A stretch of 64,000 nt of DNA from Alphaproteobacteria bacterium (GCA_021774575.1 JAJFIX010000026.1:27985-91984), one strand, 5' to 3'. Shown: positions 46,475 to 55,881, counted from the first letter of the stretch. A program made the numbers and translations. The notes: generated from the letters alone by a model not told the origin.

Positions 46475-47286
46475 AGTCCTTGTCCGTCGCGCTATTGGCG
46501 TGCTGCCTTTCGATCTCGGCATTTACTCCTACAGGCGTAATGGCCGAAACAGCTCAAGAAAAAGGCTTGCGGATTGCCCAAGAGGCCCGCGACCAAGGCG
46601 AGGGTTTTGGCAGCGTCGAGGCCGTCGGCGTAATGACATTGCGCGACGCACGAGGGGATACCAGCAACCGGGCTTTTGTCTCACGCACACTGGATGGGGT
46701 GGGCGATGTCGAGGATAAGGGGTTGATGATTTTCCGCGAACCCCGAGACATCCGGGGAACCGGTTTGCTAACCCATTCCAATAAATTTCGCAATGATGAC
46801 CAGTGGCTTTTTCTACCGGCATTTAACCGGGTGCGGCGAATTTCCTCATCCGGGCAGAGTAGTTCATTTGTCGGCAGCGAATTCAGTTTTGAAGATATGC
46901 GCGCAACGATTGTCGAAAAATACACCTATCTTTGGCTGCGCGACGAGCCCTGCCCCGGCGCGCCGGATCTGATTTGCTCGGTCAATGAGCGCCGCCCGAC
47001 GGACTCGGACTCTGGCTACACACGCATCGTCAGCTGGATCGACCAAGAGGAATATCGGGTTTGGCAGGCGAATTTTTTCGACCGGCGCGACGCATTCTTA
47101 AAGACCCTTACCGCCAGTTCTTACCATCAATATAAGAATCAATTCTGGCGCGCCGATTTGCTGGTGATGGTCAATCATCAAACCGGTAAAAGCACCGACC
47201 TCGTATGGGACTCATTTGATTTCGATGCCGATTTTGAAGATGGCGATTTCAGCACCCGGGCGCTCGAACGCAGCCGGCCGTTCTAG
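46471..47286 (+). CDS. Outer-membrane lipoprotein-sorting (LolA-like) carrier protein
   Basis: A 271-residue periplasmic protein with a Sec signal (about 1-25, ending GVMAETA). It resembles the PF17131 LolA-like family that travels with MMPL exporters. GLMIFREPRDIRGTGLLTHSN and DDQWLFLPAFNRVRRISSSGQSS are its recognisable core, and the motif SFVGSEFSFEDM follows. LolA-fold proteins hold lipid in a hydrophobic groove, and mycobacterial LppX does so for PDIM. Start overlap with the exporter shows tight coupling. Confidence 0.9.
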   Translation: MKSLSVALLACCLSISAFTPTGVMAETAQEKGLRIAQEARDQGEGFGSVEAVGVMTLRDARGDTSNRAFVSRTLDGVGDVEDKGLMIFREPRDIRGTGLLTHSNKFRNDDQWLFLPAFNRVRRISSSGQSSSFVGSEFSFEDMRATIVEKYTYLWLRDEPCPGAPDLICSVNERRPTDSDSGYTRIVSWIDQEEYRVWQANFFDRRDAFLKTLTASSYHQYKNQFWRADLLVMVNHQTGKSTDLVWDSFDFDADFEDGDFSTRALERSRPF

Positions 47287-47297
47287 GGCGTCTAAAT

Positions 47298-47909
47298 GTG
47301 ATCACCGTTTGGCGCCTGCCTATTGACCAAAAAGACCGAACCCCATCGGATGCCGCCTGGGCCTATATACCGCCCATTTTGGCAAAAACTCTCGACACAA
47401 AAACGACCAACCTCTCCTTTGCCAAGACCGAGCGCGGGCGCCCATATGTGGAAAGCCCGTTCTCCGTCGATTTTAATTTGGCCCATTCCAGAAAGACCGC
47501 CCTCCTCGCCGTCGCGACAAACGGTCGGGTCGGCATCGATATTGAAGAACGGCGGCGCATTAGCGAACCACTGGACATCGGGATGACGCTTTTTGGCCTG
47601 GAGCTAACGCGCCGCCTTGGGGCGCTGCACGGTGTGGCAAGAGAAGATATGTTTCTTCGGCTTTGGGTCAGGGCGGAAGCTCTGTTAAAAGCCACCGGGG
47701 AGGGCCTTCCGCCCAGCGGCGCGGCGCTTGATGAGCCCGGTTTATGGCCGGGTGCCACAAATCCAATTCGCCGCCGGGGACGGGTCTGGAGCCTGTTTGA
47801 CCAGCCGGTCGGAAAAAATCATTGGGCCGCAATTTCTATTGAAGGAAAACAGACGAATCACTCGTACACCTGTAAACTAGCCAGTAGAAATCTGGCAATT
47901 TCTCGATAG
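47298..47909 (+). CDS. 4'-phosphopantetheinyl transferase, Sfp type
   Basis: A 203-residue enzyme that moves phosphopantetheine from CoA to the ACP serine. Motif 1 and 2 region: FNLAHSRKTALLAVATNGRV, then GIDIEE (Mg-binding acids). Motif 3: FLRLWVRAEALLKATGEGL in place of the common WTxKEA. The start is GTG at 47298, 11 bases after the previous stop. It is almost surely the dedicated activator of the ACP in the polyketide synthase upstream. Confidence 0.92.
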   Translation: MITVWRLPIDQKDRTPSDAAWAYIPPILAKTLDTKTTNLSFAKTERGRPYVESPFSVDFNLAHSRKTALLAVATNGRVGIDIEERRRISEPLDIGMTLFGLELTRRLGALHGVAREDMFLRLWVRAEALLKATGEGLPPSGAALDEPGLWPGATNPIRRRGRVWSLFDQPVGKNHWAAISIEGKQTNHSYTCKLASRNLAISR

Positions 47910-47916
47910 GAATTCA

Positions 47917-49308
47917 GTGATTATTTTGCATGGTCGTATGCCCGTGGTAGCACGGGCTTGTGTATCTGCGTTGCTGGGCTCCGCCTTCGCGATGGGTTTT
48001 TCGACGCCTGGATTTTCCGGCGATAGCTGGATTTTCGAAAAGGCACGATGGAATGCCGGACTGACGGTAACGCCGGAGCTTCGCATCTTTACCAGTGACC
48101 CCGCCTTTACCCAACCGCAAAACCGCCAGGACGGGTCGACGTTACAACCTTCCATCGCCTTCGAACCTCATTTCCAATACAGCGCCCCCGGCGGCGATGA
48201 TTTTTTCGTCTTCAAGGGATTCGCCCGCTACGACCCCGAGGATAGTGAACGCTCGGTCGGTGACCTGCGCGAGGCCTATTGGTTGCATGAGGGCGGGAAT
48301 TGGGATCTGGTCACCGGCGTCAACCAGGTATTTTGGGGTGTCGTTGAATCAAATAACATTGTCGACATAATCAATCAAAAGGACTTGGCCCAGGATATCC
48401 TCGGCGATGAGAAGCTCGGTCAGCCGATGATCAACGCAAACTTGATGAACGATTGGGGTGAATTTAGTCTGTTTGCTCTGCCTCTATTTCGGCCCCGCAC
48501 TCACGCCGACGAAGATGGCCGGCTGCGCGGGTTTTTTCCGATCGATGATCATCGCAATAGTTTCGACGGTTCCAATGACGAGTGGCGAGTTGATTTCGCC
48601 GGGCGATATGAAAATAGTTTCGGCCCGGTCGATGTCGGACTATCGCATTTTTACGGCCTCAGCCGTGAACCGATCAGCAGAGTAGTGTTCAACACCGGAG
48701 TGCCCGGCCTCGGCGCGACCGTCAACGGGATGCTTGCAACTCCGGCCGGACAAGCGGCCCTGGTCGCAGCCTGCACCCCCATTTGCACCGCTCCACTTAC
48801 CTCCGGCCAGTTCGTCATCGCCCAGCATTACGACAGGATAAATCAATCCGGCATCGATCTATCGGCTGTGCTCGGCCAATGGCAATTTAAATTTGAGGGC
48901 GTAATCATTAACGGCCATGCCGACAACACGGTGCTTGCCGGTGTCGCTGGTGTCGAATACACGTTTTTTGACGCTATCGGAACTGATGGCGAACTCGGTT
49001 TGCTCGCCGAACTATCACTCGACGATCGGGATCAAGGTCGGGCGCCACAGATCGACAACGAGCACGATATCTTCGTCGGAACTCGATTTGACTTGAACGA
49101 TGCCGACAATTTGCAGATCCGCAGCGGCGTCTCGGTCGATTTAAAGACGGCTGAAACAGCGATCACTTTCGAAGGCTCGCGGCGAATTTTCGAAAACGTC
49201 ACCGGCGAAGTTGAAGGCCAGTTTTTTCTTAATTCTGAGCCAGGTGGCCTAATCGACAGTATTCGCCGTGACGACAATTTGACGGTGAGATTTTCCTACT
49301 ATTTCTAA
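47917..49308 (+). CDS. Outer-membrane beta-barrel protein (DUF1302-like)
   Basis: A 463-residue exported protein. A signal peptide (about 1-32) is followed by alternating beta-strand sequence, and the C-terminus LTVRFSYYF ends in Phe as outer-membrane barrels do. EAYWLHEGGNWDLVTGVNQ, then FWGVVESNNIVDIINQKDL resembles the DUF1302 family that accompanies MMPL exporters and LolA-like carriers. The GTG at 47917 follows AGGA. It may be the outer-membrane end of the lipid route. Confidence 0.8.
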   Translation: MIILHGRMPVVARACVSALLGSAFAMGFSTPGFSGDSWIFEKARWNAGLTVTPELRIFTSDPAFTQPQNRQDGSTLQPSIAFEPHFQYSAPGGDDFFVFKGFARYDPEDSERSVGDLREAYWLHEGGNWDLVTGVNQVFWGVVESNNIVDIINQKDLAQDILGDEKLGQPMINANLMNDWGEFSLFALPLFRPRTHADEDGRLRGFFPIDDHRNSFDGSNDEWRVDFAGRYENSFGPVDVGLSHFYGLSREPISRVVFNTGVPGLGATVNGMLATPAGQAALVAACTPICTAPLTSGQFVIAQHYDRINQSGIDLSAVLGQWQFKFEGVIINGHADNTVLAGVAGVEYTFFDAIGTDGELGLLAELSLDDRDQGRAPQIDNEHDIFVGTRFDLNDADNLQIRSGVSVDLKTAETAITFEGSRRIFENVTGEVEGQFFLNSEPGGLIDSIRRDDNLTVRFSYYF

Positions 49309-49360
49309 ATCTCCCTAAATAGTTGCTCGGTGAGACGCATCTGGGCAAACTGCACACATT

Positions 49361-50230
49361 ATGGACTTAGAGACAATCCTCGCCAACGAGCCAGTCATTA
49401 GGCTGATTTCTTTTTTTGGGGTCTTGGTCGTGATGGCGCTATGGGAAGTGGCCGCCCCGCGTCGCGCGCGATCAGCGACGCGCCTGGTTCGTTGGACCAA
49501 TAATTTTGCCATTGTCATTTTGAGCACCCTGGTCTTGCGAGCGATATTTCCAATCGCCGCTGTCGCACTTGCGGTGCTGGCCCAGGAACGCGGCTGGGGT
49601 CTCATAAATCACCTAATGAACCACCCAATAAACCAGGGGTCGGTGCCAAATATATTTATCCTAATATTATCGATATTGGTGCTCGACCTCGCCATTTATT
49701 TACAACATGTCATGTTTCACGCTGTGCCTGCCTTGTGGCGGCTGCACCGTATGCATCACACTGATCTCGATTTTGACGTCACCACAGGCGCTCGTTTTCA
49801 CCCGGTCGAAATCGCCCTGTCGATGGGCATAAAATTGGCCGTCGTCGCAGCCCTCGGCCCACCGGTTATTGCTGTACTGGCCTTCGAGATCCTGCTCAAC
49901 GCCACCGCAATGTTCAACCACAGTAATGTGCGCATCGCCCCCGTTATTGACTCCGTCCTTCGACTGTTCATCGTCACCCCCGACATGCACCGAGTTCACC
50001 ATTCCATCCTGCCTCGGGAAACAAACAGCAATTTTGGCTTTAACCTGCCCTGGTGGGATCGTTTACTCGGAACCTATATCGCCCAGCCGTCGGCCGGGCA
50101 TCTCGATATGACACTTGGCATTGACCAATTTCGGTCACCCCGCGATCTCTGGCTTGACCGCATGCTGGTTCAACCTTTCATCGGCGCTGTTGGAGCCTAT
50201 CCGATCAAATCCGAGACCGAAGATCGCTAG
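49361..50230 (+). CDS. Sterol desaturase / fatty acid hydroxylase family protein
   Basis: A 289-residue membrane di-iron enzyme. The histidine clusters are HVMFHAVPALWRLHRMHH at about 117-134, FNHSNVRIAP near 185 and MHRVHHS near 208, on a background of four or so hydrophobic helices. Family members hydroxylate or desaturate sterols, ceramides and lipid A-type acyl chains. In this operon-like group it probably modifies the polyketide lipid or its partner. Confidence 0.9.
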   Translation: MDLETILANEPVIRLISFFGVLVVMALWEVAAPRRARSATRLVRWTNNFAIVILSTLVLRAIFPIAAVALAVLAQERGWGLINHLMNHPINQGSVPNIFILILSILVLDLAIYLQHVMFHAVPALWRLHRMHHTDLDFDVTTGARFHPVEIALSMGIKLAVVAALGPPVIAVLAFEILLNATAMFNHSNVRIAPVIDSVLRLFIVTPDMHRVHHSILPRETNSNFGFNLPWWDRLLGTYIAQPSAGHLDMTLGIDQFRSPRDLWLDRMLVQPFIGAVGAYPIKSETEDR

Positions 50231-50320
50231 GCCGAGGACTGGCTATCAGCCATTGCACCGGTGCTGCGACTCATCAATTATCAAAATCCTACTTCGAGAA
50301 TATTTCATAAAGGCCCAGTT

Positions 50321-51451
50321 ATGAAGACAGATCATATAGCTGACGACGGTGAACTATACTTTCCTGATCGAAGGACTATGCCGAATGAATTCAAAAAACA
50401 TTTGGAAGAGATCGTCTTCAAATTCGGCAAAAGTTATGATTCCTATAATGTTCTAGAAGCAAAGTTTCATTGTTTTTTCAGCGCCAACCATCGTGGCGTC
50501 ATCGGTTTCCATCCAACACGGTTTGGCTATCACGTTATCGGTGGCTTGCTGGCCGACGACCCCGACAAGCCGGCTCTCCTCGACGCATTTTGCCGATTTT
50601 GTTCCGACCGAGGGAACAAGCCGCTGTTCTATAACATCGGGGAGGATGACCTAGCCCTACTGCGCTCGCGGAAATTCGAGATCACCAAGTGGGGGGAAGA
50701 CCCCATCATTGATCTCCAGGCAACCGACTGGCGAGGAAAACGATATGAGTGGGTTCGGCGTCAGGAAAATTACGGCAAGCGCAATAACGTCGTAGTACGC
50801 GAGATAGAGGTCGGCAAAGATAAGAATTGGCCCACCATGAGAACAGAACTCGAGGCACTTTCCGACGGCCATATTGGCCGCACCACCCAAGGCCGGGAAA
50901 TGGGCCTCTTTGTGAGCTCCCTCGACCTTGATAATTTTTGCCGTCGGAGATTGTTTGTGGCTGAAACCGATGCAGTCCTTCAGGGTTTCGTCGTTTGCAA
51001 TCCCTGCAATTCAGGCCGACGTTGGGCCTTCGAAATATTCCGGCACACCGAACATGCGCCACGCGGAACGGTGCCGTTTATATTTATGCAAACCATGCGC
51101 ATATTAAAGGCCGAAGGCGCCGAAGACGTTTCCTTGTCGCTAATACCAGCCCTCAATTGCGACCAGCAGAATGAAAATCACAGCTGGTATTTCAAGTGGA
51201 TTCTCGACCTCTGCTGGAACAGACTAAATTGGCTTTTTGACTTTCGCGGGCTATACCATTTCAAAAGCCGATTCCGACCAAAATACCAAGCGCGTTATGT
51301 TGCCGCCTCGCCGTATTTTGGATTTTTCCAAGTGCTCTCTCTTACCTTCATGTGGGGTCTGCTGAACGCCAAGCCGACGACACTTTCACGCAATATCGGG
51401 CGTAAAATCCACAACCACCGGCGGCGACAAACTTTGGCAAAACCGAGTTAA
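50321..51451 (+). CDS. MprF-type aminoacyl/lysyl transferase domain protein (DUF2156)
   Basis: A soluble 376-residue protein matching the C-terminal double-GNAT domain of MprF (phosphatidylglycerol lysyltransferase). Key stretches: ATDWRGKRYEWVRRQENYGK, FVVCNPCNSGRRWAFEI, PFIFMQTMRILKAEGAEDV and YHFKSRFRPKYQARYVA. The flippase half of MprF is absent. AAAGG precedes the ATG; a GTG 20 codons upstream is less likely. It would transfer an amino acid from a tRNA to a lipid head group. Being last in the cluster, it may decorate the exported lipid, but this is inference. Confidence 0.82.
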   Translation: MKTDHIADDGELYFPDRRTMPNEFKKHLEEIVFKFGKSYDSYNVLEAKFHCFFSANHRGVIGFHPTRFGYHVIGGLLADDPDKPALLDAFCRFCSDRGNKPLFYNIGEDDLALLRSRKFEITKWGEDPIIDLQATDWRGKRYEWVRRQENYGKRNNVVVREIEVGKDKNWPTMRTELEALSDGHIGRTTQGREMGLFVSSLDLDNFCRRRLFVAETDAVLQGFVVCNPCNSGRRWAFEIFRHTEHAPRGTVPFIFMQTMRILKAEGAEDVSLSLIPALNCDQQNENHSWYFKWILDLCWNRLNWLFDFRGLYHFKSRFRPKYQARYVAASPYFGFFQVLSLTFMWGLLNAKPTTLSRNIGRKIHNHRRRQTLAKPS

Positions 51452-51468
51452 TTCAAACCACCCCCCCC

Positions 51469-53862
51469 TCAAATTACCCCCAATGCCCGCAACACCCGTT
51501 CGGGCGTGATCGGGTGGGTCGTCACCCGTGCCTTATGTGGTGCCAGCGCGTCATTGACTGCGTTCATGATGGCGGCGGGGGCGCCGCCGGTGCCGGCTTC
51601 GCCCGCGCCTTTGGCGCCGAGTTCCGAGGTTGATGTTGGGGTCTCGACATGGGCGATTTCGATGTCGGGCATTTCAGCGGCCATCGGAACCAGATAATCG
51701 GCCATGGTGGCGGAGATGAAATTGCCGTCTTCGTCGTAGAGGCATTCTTCGAACAAGACACCGCCAATGCCCTGGACAACACCTCCACGGATTTGCTCGT
51801 CGACCAGCTGCGGGTTAATCACCGTGCCGCAATCTTCAACCACCCAATGCTTGAGCAGCGTGACCCCGCCGGTTTCGGGATCGATATCGAGATATGACGC
51901 TTGTATTCCGTTGGTCAGGACGAAGGGCTGTCCCTTCACCCGGTAATGCTGGGTCGCAACAAATTCCGGCTGCAAATCGTTGGGCAGTTCGCCGGTACGA
52001 AAATGCACTTGGGCGCCAAGATCGGCCAGAGTTATCCGTTCCGCGCCACCCTGCTTATCGACGACAGCGCCATCGAGAATATCCAGCGTATCAGGGCCGG
52101 TTTGCAGCACCGCGCCGGCGACATGAAGAATGTTTTGGCGCAAAACTTTACCGGCCTGCAGTGTCGCTTCGCCGCCAATGCCCGCCCCCCGACTGCCCCA
52201 GGTACCACCGCCATAAGGGCTATTATCGGTATCGCCGGTTTTCACCCGGACATTTTCGATCGCCACCCCAACCGCCGTTGCAGCGATCTGGGCGATAATC
52301 GCCTCGGTACCCTGCCCCTGTTCGGTCACACCGATGGAAACGGTCACCGTGCCTTGGGGTTCGAGACGAAGGGTCGCGCCATCCTGAGCGGAAATGCGCG
52401 CCCCGCCGGTGCCGTAAAAGAGCGGGCTGGGGCTGCCAACTTCGATGAAGCTGGCAAACCCGATGCCCCGAATTTTGCCTTGGGCCCGGGCCGCCGTCCG
52501 GTCGGCACGCACCGCATCATAATCCATCATCGTAACCATTTTATCGAGGCACGCATGGTGGGAGAGATCATCCATCGGTGCCCCGGCCGCACTGGTTTTA
52601 GGGTACGCATCATCGGCAACCAGGTTACGCCGTCGAAACTCAAGCGGATCTAGCCCAGTCGCCGCCGCGGCCAAATCCGCCATACCCTCGGAAACCGCCG
52701 TGGCGATCGGATGGCCGACCGCCCGGTACTGGCACATCATGGCTTTGTTTTGGTAAACCACCGTTGCCTTGGCGCGGTAATTTTCAAAATCATACTGACC
52801 GCCCGATAGGCTGATCACCTGATTTGCCTCGATGGCGCTGGTGCGCGGATACATCGAATAGGGACCGACCCCAGTCAGGTCGTCGAGTTCGTAACCCAAT
52901 ATTTTACCTTCGGCATCAACCGCCATGCGAGCCGTTACCTTGTGATCGCGGCTATGAATATCGGCGGTAAAACTCTCGACCCGGTCGGCGATAAATTTGA
53001 CCGGTCGGCCCAGTATTTTAGCAATCGCCACCGTTGCCATCTCATCGCCATAGGTATGAACTTTAATACCAAACGAACCGCCGATATCTTTGCAGATTAC
53101 CCGCACATCCGCCTCGGGCAAATCCACATGTTTGGCAAATATCGCCTGCATCATGTGCGGTGCCTGGCCCGAATGATAGACAGTCATTTTGCGTTCCACT
53201 GGATCAAAATCGGCGACCAGACCACGCGGTTCCAAGGTTACCCCGGTATGGCGGCTAAATCGGAAGGTCTCTTCAACGATATGCGTTGCATTCGAAAACG
53301 CCGCCTCGACATCACCGCCGACAACCTCTCGAGTCCAGGTCAGATTATCGCCAAGCTCGGGATGAATAACCGGTGTCGCCGGATCGAGAGCGGTTTCCAT
53401 ATCGAGAACGACCGGCAAGTCCTTAAAATCGACAATGATATGTTCGATGGCATCCTCGGCCAAAGCCCGGCTGGTTGCGACAACAGCCACAACCGCCTCA
53501 CCCTGCCAGGATGCCTTTTCCACTGCCAGGGCACTTTGTGGCGCCGATTTAAGCCCGGCTAAATGGGTCAGTACGCCCTGCCATGACGTGCAATGGTCAA
53601 TGAGGTCCTTGCCGGTAAACACGCCGATAACGCCCGGCATAGATTTTGCCTCATCTGAGTCGATGCCCTCAATTTTTGCATGGGCATAGGGTGACCGCAA
53701 AAAGGCCAGGTGCAGCATACGCGGCAATTTTATGTCGTCGACAAAGGTGCCCCGCCCAGCAATCAGCCGCTTGGCATTGGGTCGCGGCACTGTCCGGCCA
53801 ATATAGGAATTCGGCCGGTCGAGAACCGAAAGACCGCCCTCATTATTATCTGGTGCGGTCAT
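51469..53862 (-). CDS. Molybdenum hydroxylase large subunit (xanthine/CO dehydrogenase family)
   Basis: The Mo-cofactor subunit of a three-part hydroxylase, 797 residues from ATG 53862. Sixty-two more in-frame codons lie upstream but cover the small-subunit gene and are rejected. It opens SYIGRTVPRPNAKRLIAGRG. GGSFGIK and the catalytic Glu in AKGAGEAGTGGAPAA are typical. The active-site loop reads MMCQYRAVGHP, neither the AYxCSFR of true CO dehydrogenase nor the AYRGAGR of form II, so CO oxidation is unlikely. It overlaps the small-subunit gene by ATGA. Confidence 0.9.
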   Translation of the reverse strand: MTAPDNNEGGLSVLDRPNSYIGRTVPRPNAKRLIAGRGTFVDDIKLPRMLHLAFLRSPYAHAKIEGIDSDEAKSMPGVIGVFTGKDLIDHCTSWQGVLTHLAGLKSAPQSALAVEKASWQGEAVVAVVATSRALAEDAIEHIIVDFKDLPVVLDMETALDPATPVIHPELGDNLTWTREVVGGDVEAAFSNATHIVEETFRFSRHTGVTLEPRGLVADFDPVERKMTVYHSGQAPHMMQAIFAKHVDLPEADVRVICKDIGGSFGIKVHTYGDEMATVAIAKILGRPVKFIADRVESFTADIHSRDHKVTARMAVDAEGKILGYELDDLTGVGPYSMYPRTSAIEANQVISLSGGQYDFENYRAKATVVYQNKAMMCQYRAVGHPIATAVSEGMADLAAAATGLDPLEFRRRNLVADDAYPKTSAAGAPMDDLSHHACLDKMVTMMDYDAVRADRTAARAQGKIRGIGFASFIEVGSPSPLFYGTGGARISAQDGATLRLEPQGTVTVSIGVTEQGQGTEAIIAQIAATAVGVAIENVRVKTGDTDNSPYGGGTWGSRGAGIGGEATLQAGKVLRQNILHVAGAVLQTGPDTLDILDGAVVDKQGGAERITLADLGAQVHFRTGELPNDLQPEFVATQHYRVKGQPFVLTNGIQASYLDIDPETGGVTLLKHWVVEDCGTVINPQLVDEQIRGGVVQGIGGVLFEECLYDEDGNFISATMADYLVPMAAEMPDIEIAHVETPTSTSELGAKGAGEAGTGGAPAAIMNAVNDALAPHKARVTTHPITPERVLRALGVI

Positions 53863-54350
53863 GTGGTCGACCCTCCGTTCTTGCGACCGGCTAGGGTCGT
53901 CTCGACCGCATCGATAATCGCTTGATACCCGGTACAGCGACAATAATTGCCCGACAGGAAATCGCGAATTTCGGCCCGGCCAGCATCTGGATTGACGGTC
54001 AAAAGTTCCGCCGCGCTCATCACCATGCCCGGCGTGCAAAAACCGCATTGCGCCGCATTGCGGGCCAAAAACGCTTCCTGCAAATCGGCCACTTCGCCGG
54101 TCGCCGTCACCCCTTCAATCGTTTCGATTGTGGCGCCATTCACCTGGGCCGCCAGCGTCAAGCAACCACGCACGATAACCCCGTCCAACCTGACGGTGCA
54201 GGCGCCACAGACGCCATGCTCGCAGCCGACATGGGACCCGGTGAGGTCCAGTTTTTCGCGCAGAAAATCAACCAAATTAAGCCGGGCCGGGACAATTTCC
54301 TCCACGGCTTCGCCATTCACCGTGCATGATATGACGGTCGTTTCATCCAT
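53859..54350 (-). CDS. Molybdenum hydroxylase small subunit, two [2Fe-2S] clusters
   Basis: A 163-residue electron-transfer subunit. The plant-type ferredoxin cluster is in GCEHGVCGACTVRL near residues 43-56 with a further Cys in RGCLTL. The second cluster is in QCGFCTPGMV and YCRCTGYQ. The order on the minus strand is medium, small, large subunit, as in cox/xdh operons, with 7 bases to the FAD gene upstream. Confidence 0.95.
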   Translation of the reverse strand: MDETTVISCTVNGEAVEEIVPARLNLVDFLREKLDLTGSHVGCEHGVCGACTVRLDGVIVRGCLTLAAQVNGATIETIEGVTATGEVADLQEAFLARNAAQCGFCTPGMVMSAAELLTVNPDAGRAEIRDFLSGNYCRCTGYQAIIDAVETTLAGRKNGGSTT

Positions 54351-54357
54351 AATATAT

Positions 54358-55230
54358 TTAGCTCCTTCCTGCTGCGAACTGGGTTAGGGCCCGCTTAGTC
54401 AGGACACGCGCGAGGTGAGATTTCATTTTGGCACTCGAATGCAAATCAGCTTGGGTCTCTAACTCTTCATCCAATACGGCATGCACTTGCCCGATGATTT
54501 GATCAATATCACCGGTTAACGCTGCGCCCGACGCCGCGTCACCAGTCCGGGCAGCCAAAATTGGCCGTCCTGCCAGGCCGAAAAAAACCAGAGTAAGGTC
54601 GGACATCGTATCGCCGTCGATTTCAACGGTTGCAGCGAGGCCAGCACTGGCAAAGTCGCCGCGGCGCGGCGTGATTTCGGAGAAAAAATACCGGCGCGAA
54701 ACCGGCGATTTCGGCACCCGAACGGCAGCGACCAACTCATCGTCGTTTCGCGCTGTATCATAGAGGCCGTGAAAAAATTCGCGGGCCTTGACCGTTCGCT
54801 CACCGGCGCCAGAGACCAACTTGATTTCCGCGTCCAGGGCGACCACGCAGGCTGGTAGTTCGGCGGCCGGATCGGCGAGCGCAATGCTTCCGCCAATGGT
54901 CCCACGATTGCGGATGGCCGGATGGGCAATATTCGGCATTGCCTCGGCAATCAACGGCAGATGGGTTGCAACGAGGGCCGAGCGCTCAAGCTCGACATGG
55001 CGAGTCAATCCGCCAATGACCACTGCATCGCCATCCTCGTCGATCCCTTTGAGGGCGTCGAGACCATTAATATCAATCAGCAATTCGGGGGCATCGAGGC
55101 GCAAATTAAGCATCGCCATCAGGCTTTGACCCCCGGCTAATATCCGGGCGTCGTCCCCGTGTTGCGCTTTTAAATCGAAAACCTGGTCCAAGGACGTCGC
55201 ACGGACATAGGCAAAAGGTGGCGCTTTCAC
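54358..55230 (-). CDS. Molybdenum hydroxylase FAD-binding (medium) subunit
   Basis: The flavin subunit. The GTG at 55230 follows GGGGGA and begins VKAPPFAYVRATSLDQVF, giving 290 residues, the usual length; a further 30 in-frame codons upstream look non-coding. FAD motifs are ILAGGQSLMAMLNLRL and AIRNRGTIGGSIALADPAAE. It is the first gene of the hydroxylase operon, divergent from OsmC. Confidence 0.93.
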   Translation of the reverse strand: MKAPPFAYVRATSLDQVFDLKAQHGDDARILAGGQSLMAMLNLRLDAPELLIDINGLDALKGIDEDGDAVVIGGLTRHVELERSALVATHLPLIAEAMPNIAHPAIRNRGTIGGSIALADPAAELPACVVALDAEIKLVSGAGERTVKAREFFHGLYDTARNDDELVAAVRVPKSPVSRRYFFSEITPRRGDFASAGLAATVEIDGDTMSDLTLVFFGLAGRPILAARTGDAASGAALTGDIDQIIGQVHAVLDEELETQADLHSSAKMKSHLARVLTKRALTQFAAGRS

Positions 55231-55400
55231 TGGAATTTTCCCCCAATTGGGCTGATGAACGTAGCGATATCTTACCCTTTGCGCGCCGCCGCGCAACCGC
55301 CACGAAACCATACTTGGCATTTATCGCTCAATAGCCTAAGCAGTGGCCTGAAACACCCCTTATTTAAAAACCCCAACTATCAGGATTCCGAGGAAAAACC

Positions 55401-55871
55401 ATGGCTATTGTCGAAAAGAAAGTAAACACGCTCACCCAAAGCGCCGTCTGCCCAAGCCACAGTCGCACCGATGTTTCGGTCCGCGACGTTGTCGCGGTGA
55501 TCGATGAACCAATTGCGCGCGGTGGCACCAATATGGGCCCGACCCCGACCGAAACATTGATCGTCGCCCTCATCGCCTGCTCCAATGTCATTACCAATCG
55601 ATTGGCCGAGCGCGAAGGCGTGGAGATATCAGACGTCAAAATCGATGCTCAATATGACTTCTTTTTTCGCGGTGCAACGTTGAAGGAAATTGTCGACATT
55701 CCATTCACCAACATCATTTTAAAAATTAGCTGCAACGCCACCGGCACTGAAGAAAAGTTCCAGCCAATCAAGGATGATTTATCCAAATATTGCCCGATCG
55801 CCAAAGCCCTGACGGCTGGCGGCCACGGTGCCAAAATCGATGAAGTTTGGGACGTCACCTATAGCGGTTGA
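55401..55871 (+). CDS. OsmC family protein
   Basis: A 156-residue OsmC/Ohr-fold protein that reduces organic hydroperoxides. The two catalytic cysteines are visible in IACSNVITNRLAE near residue 58 and SKYCPIAKAL near 132. GAGG precedes the ATG. It lies divergent from the molybdenum hydroxylase, whose activity can generate peroxide. Confidence 0.9.
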   Translation: MAIVEKKVNTLTQSAVCPSHSRTDVSVRDVVAVIDEPIARGGTNMGPTPTETLIVALIACSNVITNRLAEREGVEISDVKIDAQYDFFFRGATLKEIVDIPFTNIILKISCNATGTEEKFQPIKDDLSKYCPIAKALTAGGHGAKIDEVWDVTYSG

Positions 55872-55881
55872 TTTTGCAAAA

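Noticed and set aside
47298..47909. Phosphopantetheinyl transferase as holo-ACP synthase of fatty acid synthesis
   Set aside because: Its length and motifs are Sfp-type, and it sits inside the polyketide cluster.
53863..54048. Longer N-terminus for the molybdenum hydroxylase large subunit
   Set aside because: The extra 62 codons overlap the small-subunit gene and do not look like protein of this family; the ATGA overlap at 53859-53862 is the natural start.
51469..55230. Annotation as CO dehydrogenase CoxMSL
   Set aside because: The active-site loop lacks AYxCSFR, and no other cox genes are nearby. Only the general molybdenum hydroxylase call is supported.
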